From Armatimonadota bacterium (GTDB taxonomy: Bacteria; Armatimonadota; Armatimonadia; Armatimonadales; Armatimonadaceae), in the NCBI GenBank assembly GCA_014380985.1, contig JACMIU010000159.1, forward strand, positions 1 to 8,289: 8,289 bases of DNA, read 5' to 3'. The position numbers were made by a program, and so were the translations under genes. The notes below the pieces were generated by a model, which worked only from the letters and a program-made list of their open reading frames with translations, ran no database searches and was not told the DNA's origin. Shown here in pieces: positions 1 through 6,298 of this stretch; position 1 is the stretch's first letter; every line of letters starts with the position of its first letter.

Positions 1-1006
1 GCGAAAGTTTCACGCTTTGCAGGGCTTGGGCGGAGCCATCGGTTTGGTCGCATGGACGCTGTTCGCGGCGCGGCATCATTTGCGCGACGTGTGGGAGAAG
101 GCGACGAACGGCGCACGTGCCGCAGCAATTGATGACAGAAATGAAATGTTCTCGTACCGAACCACGGTAATCGGGTTGATACTCAGTTACGCGGGCATGG
201 CACTCTGGCTCTGGCTTACCACGGTTCCCGCCCCACTCATCGCGCTCTGCCTTTTGCTCCTCACGCTTTCGCTAATCACGATTTCATGGGTCGTCACACA
301 GGCGGGAACGCTTTATATGGTGATGCCGTGCATGGCGATTGACGCCGTGGGGGCGACCGTGGGAACCGCAGGCGTGGCGACTCCCGGCGCGTGGTACAGC
401 GTTCAGCGTATCGAGTGTATGTTCTACCGCGACACCCGCGAACTACTCCTGCCGGAAGTGTTGAGCGGTGTAAAAACCGCCGAAGTGAGCGATATTTCGC
501 CGCGTTCCCTGCTCCCCACGCTTGTTGCTGCGGTGGTGATTGGCGTCGGTGTATCGCTCGCGGCATCGCTGTGGCTACCGTACTACAACGGCGGCGCGAT
601 TACCTTGCAAAATACGTGGGCGTTCCGCACCGGTCCGATGAGACCGCTACAGATGACCGGCGGATTGGCGAGCAACCCGATTCCCGGCGCAACCAGCGGG
701 ATACTCAACATCAGCGGCGGCTTCGTCGGTGTCGCGTCGCTCCTGCTACTGCGGGCACGATTCGGCATCGGTTTGCACCCCATCGGCTTTATCACCGCGT
801 CCACGATTGCCGGACGAACCCTGTGGTTCTCGATCATGATTGGCTGGTTCTGCAAAACGACGCTTCTACGCTTTGGCGGAATGCGAATCTACCGCGCCGC
901 GCTACCGTTTTTCGTCGGACTGATTCTCGGCGATGTGCTAAACGCCGTTCTCTGGATTGTGCTGGGAGCCATCACCGGCGTCGGCTACAACCTACTACCG
1001 CAGTAA
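1..1006 (+). CDS. DUF6784/DUF6785-type polytopic membrane protein, C-terminal half (5' end outside window)
   Basis: The frame is open from the first complete codon (nt 2) with no start needed, so this is the tail of a longer gene; 334 residues are visible. The visible start reads RKFHALQGLGG followed by a hydrophobic segment. More hydrophobic segments lie near nt 168-300, 510-580, 690-750, 780-850 and 895-990. Between the third and fourth is a roughly 70-residue, more polar stretch. The HPIGF motif (His codon at 776), the later GGMRIYRRALPF-like stretch (here RIYRAALPF) and the final GLILGD helix resemble, from memory, the large membrane proteins called DUF6784/DUF6785 in Armatimonadota and Planctomycetes, usually about 600-650 residues. 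Function is unknown. The helix-dense, Gly/Pro-rich architecture suggests a transporter or channel, but no transport motif is proven. It ends 15 nt before the GH9 gene, so the two probably share a transcript. A role in moving sugars released by that enzyme is inference only. Confidence 0.7.
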   Translation, partial: RKFHALQGLGGAIGLVAWTLFAARHHLRDVWEKATNGARAAAIDDRNEMFSYRTTVIGLILSYAGMALWLWLTTVPAPLIALCLLLLTLSLITISWVVTQAGTLYMVMPCMAIDAVGATVGTAGVATPGAWYSVQRIECMFYRDTRELLLPEVLSGVKTAEVSDISPRSLLPTLVAAVVIGVGVSLAASLWLPYYNGGAITLQNTWAFRTGPMRPLQMTGGLASNPIPGATSGILNISGGFVGVASLLLLRARFGIGLHPIGFITASTIAGRTLWFSIMIGWFCKTTLLRFGGMRIYRAALPFFVGLILGDVLNAVLWIVLGAITGVGYNLLPQ

Positions 1007-1010
1007 AGGA
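1005..1010 (+). promoter_or_regulatory. Ribosome binding site of the GH9 gene
   Basis: AAAGGA overlaps the stop codon of the upstream membrane-protein gene and lies 11 nt before the ATG at 1022, slightly longer than the optimal spacing. With only 15 nt between the genes there is no room for a separate promoter of usual size. This supports co-transcription and the choice of ATG 1022. Confidence 0.55.
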
Positions 1011-1021
1011 AATATCAAACA

Positions 1022-3520
1022 ATGTCGTATCGTATCAACCGTTTTCCGGTGCGGGCAATCAAAGCGATTGCCTTAACCGCCTGTCTTTTGCCCGCCGTGT
1101 CTGCCATAGCGCAGAACAACGTAGAACCGGCGTATCAGGGAATGCAACCCGAACTGATGACCGGGGTTCAGGATGGCATGGCGACGGGACGCCCGAAAAT
1201 CCGGCACGTCTACCTTGCCGCGCCGGATGTGCTGGCTATCGTAGTGGACGCGCAGAATCTGTGGAGTGCGCCGGTGCAAAAATACGTGCCTGAGCCGGGC
1301 GACAAAATCACACGTTCCAACCCGCAAAACTATGGCAAAGGGAAACAGTTTTTCTGGAACCGCTTCATCATCCGCAACGGTGTGCAGATTGGCAACCTTG
1401 TTGGCTTAAAGGAAGACCATTACATTCCGAGCTACGAACTCAAAGGCGAGAAATTGGACACGGCTTGGGCGCAGGATACCGCGAATTATTCGGTATCGTC
1501 CGAGGGCGACGCGGCATACAGCACCGCTACAAAGCCGGTCGCCGTTTTCCGCAAATCGAAACCGGAAATGTCCGAATGGACGAACAAGGGCGTCAAGGAA
1601 GGCACGGCGCGGCACGAACTGTATTTGAAACTGCCTCGCTCCCTCACGCCCGGCAAGAAGTACACCGTGCAGTTTGCCACCGGAAGTCCGTTTGACGCCC
1701 CGGTGACGTTCACCTTCACCGACGCCAAACTTCGCACCGAAGCGATTCAAGTCACACAGACCGGTTACCATCCGCGCCAAACCGAAAAAACCGCCCGTCT
1801 ATTCCAGTGGCTCGGCAGTGGCGGCGGCGTGGATTTCGCCGCGTTCAAAACGTTTCTCGTGGTGGACGACAAAACCGGTGCCACCCGCTTCACCGGCGAA
1901 ATCAAACTAATCGCGGCGGGCGATCCCGCCCGCAAGCAAGCCCCGGAAAAGACCGCCGACATCGGTGATACCTTGCCCGCGCCGCTCTATAACCTCGACT
2001 TTTCGGGGTTCGCAACGCCCGGCACGTACCGCATCGTCGTACCGGGACTCGGCACGTCGTTCCCGTTCAAAATCGGCGAAAGCGTCTGGACGGACGTAGC
2101 GAAACTTTCCGCGCACGGCTTCCTGAACCAGCGTTCGGGTATCGAACTCGGTTTGCCGTACACGAAATACAAGCGTCCGCGCAACTTCCATCCGGCGGAC
2201 GGTGTGCCGATCTATCAGACCGACCCAGCGATTTTCTTTGACCCCGCCCTGTTTCCTCCGAAAGGCGGCGGTAACGCTTTCAAACGGATTCAGGCTTCGA
2301 TTCAGGACGACAAAATCGCGCCGAACGTTTGGGGCGGTTGGCACGACGCGGCGGATTATGACCGCTCTCTACTGCCGCAGAACCATACCCGTGCGGTTCA
2401 TGTGATGCTCGATCTGCTGGCGTCAAACCCCGCGTATTTCGAGAAACTCAACCTAAACCTTCCCGAATCGAAAAACAAAATCCCCGACATAGCGGACGAA
2501 GCGTTGTGGTGCATGGATCTGTTTTTGCGGATTCAGCAGCCGGATGGCGGCGTTCCGAGCGCGGTAGAATCCATCGAACACCCTACCGAACCCAGTTATC
2601 TACTCAAGCAACCCACGGCGATAACGCCGCCGACGCCCGAAACCTGCTATGTGTACGCCGCCGCCGCCGCGCAAATGTCGGTGATGCTTCAAAAGTACGA
2701 CGCGAAACGCGCCGCCGCTTACCGCGACAGTGCGCTCAGGGCGATGGATTGGGCGGCAAAGAATCCGCAAGTGCCGAATATCTACAACGGCGACGCGGGT
2801 GTCAAAGAACACCAAAATCTTGCCCATGTGTGGATGTACCGCCTGACCGGCGACCAGAAGTGGCATGATGCGTTCAGGGCGTCGTTTGGCGAAGTGTATC
2901 CCGAAACGGCGAAGCGCGTTGGGGCGGACAAGATACTCGCGCTGATGGCGTATGCCCCGTTGCCTGAAGCGAAAGCGGACGCGCAAATGCAAGCCCGATG
3001 CCGCAAACTAATCGTCGCCACCGCCGATGATAAAGTCGCCAACACGCAAAAATGGGCGTTCGGGCTTGCCCCCCAGCGATACGATTGGGACGAGCGGCTC
3101 GGACGAACCACGGAACTGGTCGCCGCGCATAGGTTGACCGGCGACGCCAAGTACCTTCTGGCAATAGAGCGCGTGGCTCAGTTCGGCTTGGGGCAAAACC
3201 CCAGCAACACGAGTTACACCACGGGAGCGGGATCGCGGCAGGTCGTGCCGTTCCACTTGGACGCCCGGTATTTAGGCGTCCGCTACCCCGAAGGCATCAC
3301 CACCGTGGGCCCCGCGCCGCGCAATGTGTGGCGCGGTTCCGCCACCGAGAAGCGTCTCGACGAAGTGGGCTTGTTTCCGGCGTGGGAGAACTGGCCGTGG
3401 GCGGAAAGCAACTTCAATATCCGCGAGCCGGTGCTGACCGAACACGTGGTTGGCGGCAATATGGCGGCAGTGCTACTGACGCGGGCGTACCTCGCGCAAG
3501 CGTTGGAAGGCACGAAATAA
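1022..3520 (+). CDS. Secreted glycoside hydrolase family 9 (endoglucanase-type) with N-terminal cellulase Ig-like domain
   Basis: This is an 832-residue exported enzyme predicted to hydrolyse beta-1,4-glucan or a related beta-glycan. Residues 1-30 form a signal peptide (basic start, hydrophobic core, likely cleavage after SAIA). Residues about 31-235 are a region I cannot assign; its end (HELYLKLPRSLTPGKKYTVQF) looks like a beta-sandwich edge. Residues about 240-352 match the CelD_N Ig-like domain of GH9 enzymes (IQVTQTGYHP at the start, GTYRIVVPGLG near the end). The catalytic (alpha/alpha)6-type domain follows to the end. GGWHDAADYD places D442 and D445 at the usual DAGD site, with D445 as candidate base. 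E807 in EPVLTEHVVGGN, with N813 six residues later as in the family NE...N motif, is the candidate acid. LGQNPSNTSYTTGAG at about 725-740 is a typical GH9 segment. Oddities are DAAD for DAGD and HLDAR for the common HHR. Substrate is not deducible; relatives include cellulases and exo-glucosaminidases. The family call is firm. Confidence 0.92.
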   Translation: MSYRINRFPVRAIKAIALTACLLPAVSAIAQNNVEPAYQGMQPELMTGVQDGMATGRPKIRHVYLAAPDVLAIVVDAQNLWSAPVQKYVPEPGDKITRSNPQNYGKGKQFFWNRFIIRNGVQIGNLVGLKEDHYIPSYELKGEKLDTAWAQDTANYSVSSEGDAAYSTATKPVAVFRKSKPEMSEWTNKGVKEGTARHELYLKLPRSLTPGKKYTVQFATGSPFDAPVTFTFTDAKLRTEAIQVTQTGYHPRQTEKTARLFQWLGSGGGVDFAAFKTFLVVDDKTGATRFTGEIKLIAAGDPARKQAPEKTADIGDTLPAPLYNLDFSGFATPGTYRIVVPGLGTSFPFKIGESVWTDVAKLSAHGFLNQRSGIELGLPYTKYKRPRNFHPADGVPIYQTDPAIFFDPALFPPKGGGNAFKRIQASIQDDKIAPNVWGGWHDAADYDRSLLPQNHTRAVHVMLDLLASNPAYFEKLNLNLPESKNKIPDIADEALWCMDLFLRIQQPDGGVPSAVESIEHPTEPSYLLKQPTAITPPTPETCYVYAAAAAQMSVMLQKYDAKRAAAYRDSALRAMDWAAKNPQVPNIYNGDAGVKEHQNLAHVWMYRLTGDQKWHDAFRASFGEVYPETAKRVGADKILALMAYAPLPEAKADAQMQARCRKLIVATADDKVANTQKWAFGLAPQRYDWDERLGRTTELVAAHRLTGDAKYLLAIERVAQFGLGQNPSNTSYTTGAGSRQVVPFHLDARYLGVRYPEGITTVGPAPRNVWRGSATEKRLDEVGLFPAWENWPWAESNFNIREPVLTEHVVGGNMAAVLLTRAYLAQALEGTK

Positions 3521-3538
3521 GGAGGCAGAAAGTGACAC

Positions 3539-3578
3539 AAGCAAGACGCGCCGGTATACCCGGCGCGTCTTGCTTTGT
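3539..3578 (+). terminator. Strong hairpin ending the membrane-protein/GH9 unit
   Basis: AAGCAAGACGCGCCGG (3539-3554) is followed by a 5-nt loop and its exact reverse complement (3560-3575), giving a perfect, GC-rich 16-bp stem. The run after it is short and broken (TTTGT, counting the last stem bases), so classical Rho-independent termination may be incomplete. The position, 19 nt past the GH9 stop and before the next + strand gene, fits a terminator or a 3' stability hairpin. The run of Ts is no better on the opposite strand. Confidence 0.75.
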
Positions 3579-3603
3579 CTCCGACTGTTCGGCGTGGTAC
3601 TCT
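3575..3603 (+). promoter_or_regulatory. Possible promoter giving a leaderless transcript of the small secreted-protein gene
   Basis: TTGTCT (3575-3580) and TACTCT (3598-3603) are 17 nt apart and resemble weak -35 and -10 boxes, the latter of the TANNNT kind. The predicted transcription start, 6-8 nt after 3603, falls at or just before the ATG at 3612. That gene has no purine-rich ribosome binding site, which is what a leaderless mRNA would look like. Only three of six bases match consensus in each box, so this is a weak call. Confidence 0.3.
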
Positions 3604-3611
3604 GCTAAGTC

Positions 3612-4070
3612 ATGGCAATCCACAGAATACTGCTTTCCTGCCTATTTCTCATGGCATTTTTCCGATGGGCGTTTGCTCAAGATACGGAGAAGTCTTTTCG
3701 TGGTGTTACTTTCACAATCCCAACCCCGATAACGGTGAAAGAAATAAGTTATCCCGGTCAGCCGGGTGATTTTACCCTGCTAAGTTTTTGCAGGGGCAAA
3801 CAGGAAATTATGTTTTGCTATCTCGGAAATGCCCCTGAGTTTCCTTCAAAAGACGATGCCAAAGTGACAACGGAAAAAGTAGGTGACACTGCCTATCAAT
3901 CGGTTCGGTATCGGGGCGAGGATGGCAAGTATCGGCGTGATATACTCCTCACCTTTCCTCACAAACTAAGTGAGAAAACGGCAAGGTACGCCCACCTCTT
4001 TTACACCGAGGCAAACCCCGGCGACACGAAAACGGTTCGCCGCATAATCACGACGTTCAAGAAAAAATAA
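3612..4070 (+). CDS. Small secreted protein of unknown function
   Basis: This is a 152-residue product I do not recognise. Residues 1-22 are a clear signal peptide (one basic residue, hydrophobic core, AFA before Q23), so the mature protein is about 130 residues and is exported. The LLSC at residues 7-10 is too close to the N-terminus to be a real lipobox. The mature part alternates short hydrophobic and charged stretches, suggesting a mixed alpha/beta domain (GVTFTIPTPI, TAYQSVRYRG, RYAHLFYTEAN), and ends in a basic tail. C60 and C69 are eight residues apart and could form a disulfide outside the cytoplasm. There is no Shine-Dalgarno before ATG 3612. Base composition is low (42-47% G+C in three sampled lines) against over 60% in the neighbours. 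The following gene starts 31 nt downstream and may be co-transcribed. The signal peptide and composition make a real gene likely; function is unknown. Confidence 0.75.
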   Translation: MAIHRILLSCLFLMAFFRWAFAQDTEKSFRGVTFTIPTPITVKEISYPGQPGDFTLLSFCRGKQEIMFCYLGNAPEFPSKDDAKVTTEKVGDTAYQSVRYRGEDGKYRRDILLTFPHKLSEKTARYAHLFYTEANPGDTKTVRRIITTFKKK

Positions 4071-4085
4071 TCGGTGCGTCGCCAA

Positions 4086-4092
4086 AAGGAGG
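4086..4092 (+). promoter_or_regulatory. Shine-Dalgarno that fixes the start of the small membrane-protein gene
   Basis: AAGGAGG lies 8 nt before ATG 4101, which is ideal spacing. It makes ATG 4101 a far better start than the in-frame GTG at 4074. That GTG would add nine residues encoded by the binding site itself. Confidence 0.85.
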
Positions 4093-4100
4093 AAGCGGTT

Positions 4101-4472
4101 ATGAATCGTAATGCGTTGCTGTGGATAACGATGATGCTTGCCACAACGCATCCGTTCATGTTACTGATTGTTTTCGCTAACTTTTACCAAGAAGCAGTGG
4201 CTTGCTTAGGGCATCCGCCCCGGTTCATGGTTGACGACCCGAAAATCATTTGCTCACTCAATCCCGCGTATCAGGGGGCTTCCAACCTTCTGCTTATGAT
4301 GCTTTACCTCGCTCCCGTATGTGTTCTCGCGCTCGTCTGTCTTTGCCTAAAGGTGTTTCGGAAAAAACCGGTAATGGTAGCCTTTTCCCTTTTGATACAC
4401 GTGTTTGGTTGGTTCTATCTTTGCGCTGTTGCCAAAGCGAATAGCGGCGTCATTGACTGGTTCATAGATTAA
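4101..4472 (+). CDS. Small membrane protein of unknown function, three predicted spans
   Basis: This is a 123-residue protein I do not recognise. Hydrophobic segments at about residues 5-27, 62-84 and 90-111 look like three membrane helices. The basic KVFRKK cluster at 84-89 should face the cytoplasm, placing the 28-61 loop outside. That loop holds C35 and C51, a possible disulfide pair. The C-terminus (NSGVIDWFID) would also be outside. A strong Shine-Dalgarno sets the start. It lies 30 nt after the small secreted-protein gene and shares its lower G+C, so the two may be one unit in which an exported protein acts with a membrane partner; that link is inferred from position only. Its TAA overlaps the stop of the convergent glycosyltransferase gene. 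Confidence 0.75.
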   Translation: MNRNALLWITMMLATTHPFMLLIVFANFYQEAVACLGHPPRFMVDDPKIICSLNPAYQGASNLLLMMLYLAPVCVLALVCLCLKVFRKKPVMVAFSLLIHVFGWFYLCAVAKANSGVIDWFID

Positions 4473-6292
4473 GGGCTGGCGTTCGGGCGCAACATGGCGG
4501 GGTTCCAGAAGAAGAACGTGTACTGTTGCCCCCCGTTCTCGACGAACGGTTCGGGCGCGAACGGCGACACGGCGGGCGAAATGTCGGATGGGTAGTACAG
4601 TTTCGTGCTTCCAATTAACTTTTGCCGGAGCGCGGAATCGAGCGGCGCGGACACGCTCCACAGCGAACTCAGCCGCAGATACGTTGTTGTCCAACTTTGC
4701 GCGGCGGAGTCGCCCGCGTAGGAGCCGAGCAGGGCGGGCGTTAGCACAATCGCGCCCACCGGACGCCCCGCCCGGTTCTCGACATCGGAAATATCCCCGG
4801 CGTTGCGCGGCAACCAAACGGTCGGAACGTCGCAACGGAACGCCCACTCCCACGGCGATTCGGAAACGAGCAGGGCGTCACGGGCGCGAATCGGGGCAAG
4901 CCGGGCGGCGACCCCGCTGGCGGCATCGTTCGCCGCAAGATAAACGTCAAACACGGGCGGCGCGGCAACAGTGTTGTCGCCAAAATACACAAACGCGCCC
5001 GGCAGACAAACCGCCGTCCCCCACCCCCAAACACTCGCGGCGGCGGAGAAGCGCGGTGCGTTGCGGGCGCGAACCAGAGTATGGAGCATCCCGGCAGCTA
5101 TGCCTGCGCCAACGGTTTGGTGCATCAGTAGGAGTGGCACATTGTCACTCGCCGCGCCGAACAGCGATAGCCCGGCGAAATGGGTTCCGAGGCATAGGTA
5201 CGCCAAATTGCGAACGCGGTTCGTTCGGGTGTCGTCGAAGCGGATTAGTCCCGCGCCGAAGTAGAGCGGAAGCATCAAAATGCCGAACGCGCCGGGCAGT
5301 TCGGCGGCGTAGGTTTGCGCGTTCACAAACGCTTTTTTGCCGATTTGCTTGTAGCCGCCCGACGACAGGAACTGCCCCACGCTTTGCCCCAAAGTCGCCG
5401 AGCGGTACAGTTCGTAGCCGGGATTGGTTTCGGTTTGCATGATCAGTTCCAAGCCACGGGCGTGAAACAGCGGGTTGCGCGTTTCCTTAAAATTGCGCCA
5501 AAGACATGGCGACGCGACCACGAAGAACGCCGCCAAGAACACCGGCACGGCGACTTTCGCCCGCGCTTTGCCGCAAACCAGCCACACATACCCGGCGAAA
5601 AGCGGGAGCAGAATCAGCGTAGAGTAGGCGGCGAGCCAGAGCAGTCCTGCGAAAACCCCGACGACCAGCGACCACGACGCCGCTTCGCGGACGGAAAGGG
5701 CGGTTTCCTCTTTGCGTTTATCGAGCATCGTCAGCGAGGCGAAAAGCGACACGAATAGAAACGCTGCCAGCGTCGCCGGGTGCGGCGTGATGGCGAGCAG
5801 TAGCCCTGAGCCAGAAGCGAGAGCGTAGAACGACGCGGCGAACATTGCCACGTTCCCGCCGGGGAAAACGTTTCCTGCGGGGAACAGGCGACGTGCCAAC
5901 AAAAACACCGCGCCGATTCCCGCGACCCATGCCGCGAGCGACATAAGCACCGCCGGTTGATCGCCCATCCCCGCGCCGGTTTGGTGGCGCAGACGCATCG
6001 CGCCTCCGGCAAGCACGGTGTAGAGCGGGGCGTGTCCGAGGTCGGGTTGCGAACCGTCGGCGCGAAGCGGCATGAAGCCGGTGGTGAGCGGGCGAATCAC
6101 GAGTGTGCCGAACTGCGAAGTGTGAGCGAAATATCGCGCCGCCTGCAGGGTGTCCATGGAGTCACCGGTCAATCGTGCCGCGTCGTAGTGCCTTTTGAAA
6201 TGCAGAAAAGCCAGTGCGGTGACCAGAAGGAAAACGAGGAGCGGCGGCACGACAACGCGCACGATTCCTTGCAGACGCCGGGACGGGTTCAT
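4469..6292 (-). CDS. GT-C integral-membrane glycosyltransferase, ArnT/PMT (GT39/GT83)-like
   Basis: This is a 607-residue protein predicted to transfer a sugar from a polyprenyl-phosphate donor to an acceptor outside the cytoplasmic membrane. A membrane helix at about residues 12-31 is followed by an external loop with GDSMDTLQAARYFAH; D44 or D47 is the likely counterpart of the GT-C catalytic Asp. PDLGHAPLYTVLAG at 84-96 matches the family's H-P-L-Y segment at the next helix. Further hydrophobic segments run to about residue 440. Residues about 445-607 form a soluble C-terminal domain (DALLVSESPWEW, PTVWLP), as in ArnT-like proteins. Length fits the family. The donor and acceptor are not deducible; a lipid-linked glycan, exopolysaccharide or protein is possible. 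It starts 6 nt after the phosphoglycosyl transferase stop, with no clear binding site, so translational coupling is likely. Its stop overlaps that of the convergent small gene. Confidence 0.8.
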   Translation of the reverse strand: MNPSRRLQGIVRVVVPPLLVFLLVTALAFLHFKRHYDAARLTGDSMDTLQAARYFAHTSQFGTLVIRPLTTGFMPLRADGSQPDLGHAPLYTVLAGGAMRLRHQTGAGMGDQPAVLMSLAAWVAGIGAVFLLARRLFPAGNVFPGGNVAMFAASFYALASGSGLLLAITPHPATLAAFLFVSLFASLTMLDKRKEETALSVREAASWSLVVGVFAGLLWLAAYSTLILLPLFAGYVWLVCGKARAKVAVPVFLAAFFVVASPCLWRNFKETRNPLFHARGLELIMQTETNPGYELYRSATLGQSVGQFLSSGGYKQIGKKAFVNAQTYAAELPGAFGILMLPLYFGAGLIRFDDTRTNRVRNLAYLCLGTHFAGLSLFGAASDNVPLLLMHQTVGAGIAAGMLHTLVRARNAPRFSAAASVWGWGTAVCLPGAFVYFGDNTVAAPPVFDVYLAANDAASGVAARLAPIRARDALLVSESPWEWAFRCDVPTVWLPRNAGDISDVENRAGRPVGAIVLTPALLGSYAGDSAAQSWTTTYLRLSSLWSVSAPLDSALRQKLIGSTKLYYPSDISPAVSPFAPEPFVENGGQQYTFFFWNPAMLRPNASP

Positions 6293-6298
6293 CGCGCT

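Noticed and set aside
391..1293. A 300-codon + strand frame across the end of the membrane-protein gene and the start of GH9
   Set aside because: It is Arg/His-rich, has no recognisable motif, and crosses the real gene junction. It is a shadow of two well-supported genes in GC-rich DNA.
3630..3641. LLSC in the small secreted protein as a lipoprotein signal
   Set aside because: The Cys is at residue 10, before the hydrophobic core is complete, and a better signal peptidase I site (AFA before Q23) follows.
3532..3732. A 66-codon gene from GTG 3532 after the strong Shine-Dalgarno
   Set aside because: Its beginning is the terminator hairpin and its end overlaps the signal-peptide region of the gene at 3612 in another frame. 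The product has no protein-like pattern. Kept only as a finding about a possible scar or leader.
4074..4100. GTG 4074 as start of the small membrane-protein gene
   Set aside because: The codons after it are the Shine-Dalgarno of ATG 4101, and the extension is charged residues placed before a membrane helix.
4588..5442. A 284-codon + strand frame opposite the GT-C glycosyltransferase gene
   Set aside because: Its translation is dominated by Arg, Ala and Pro with no domain signal, and it is antisense to a gene with clear family motifs.
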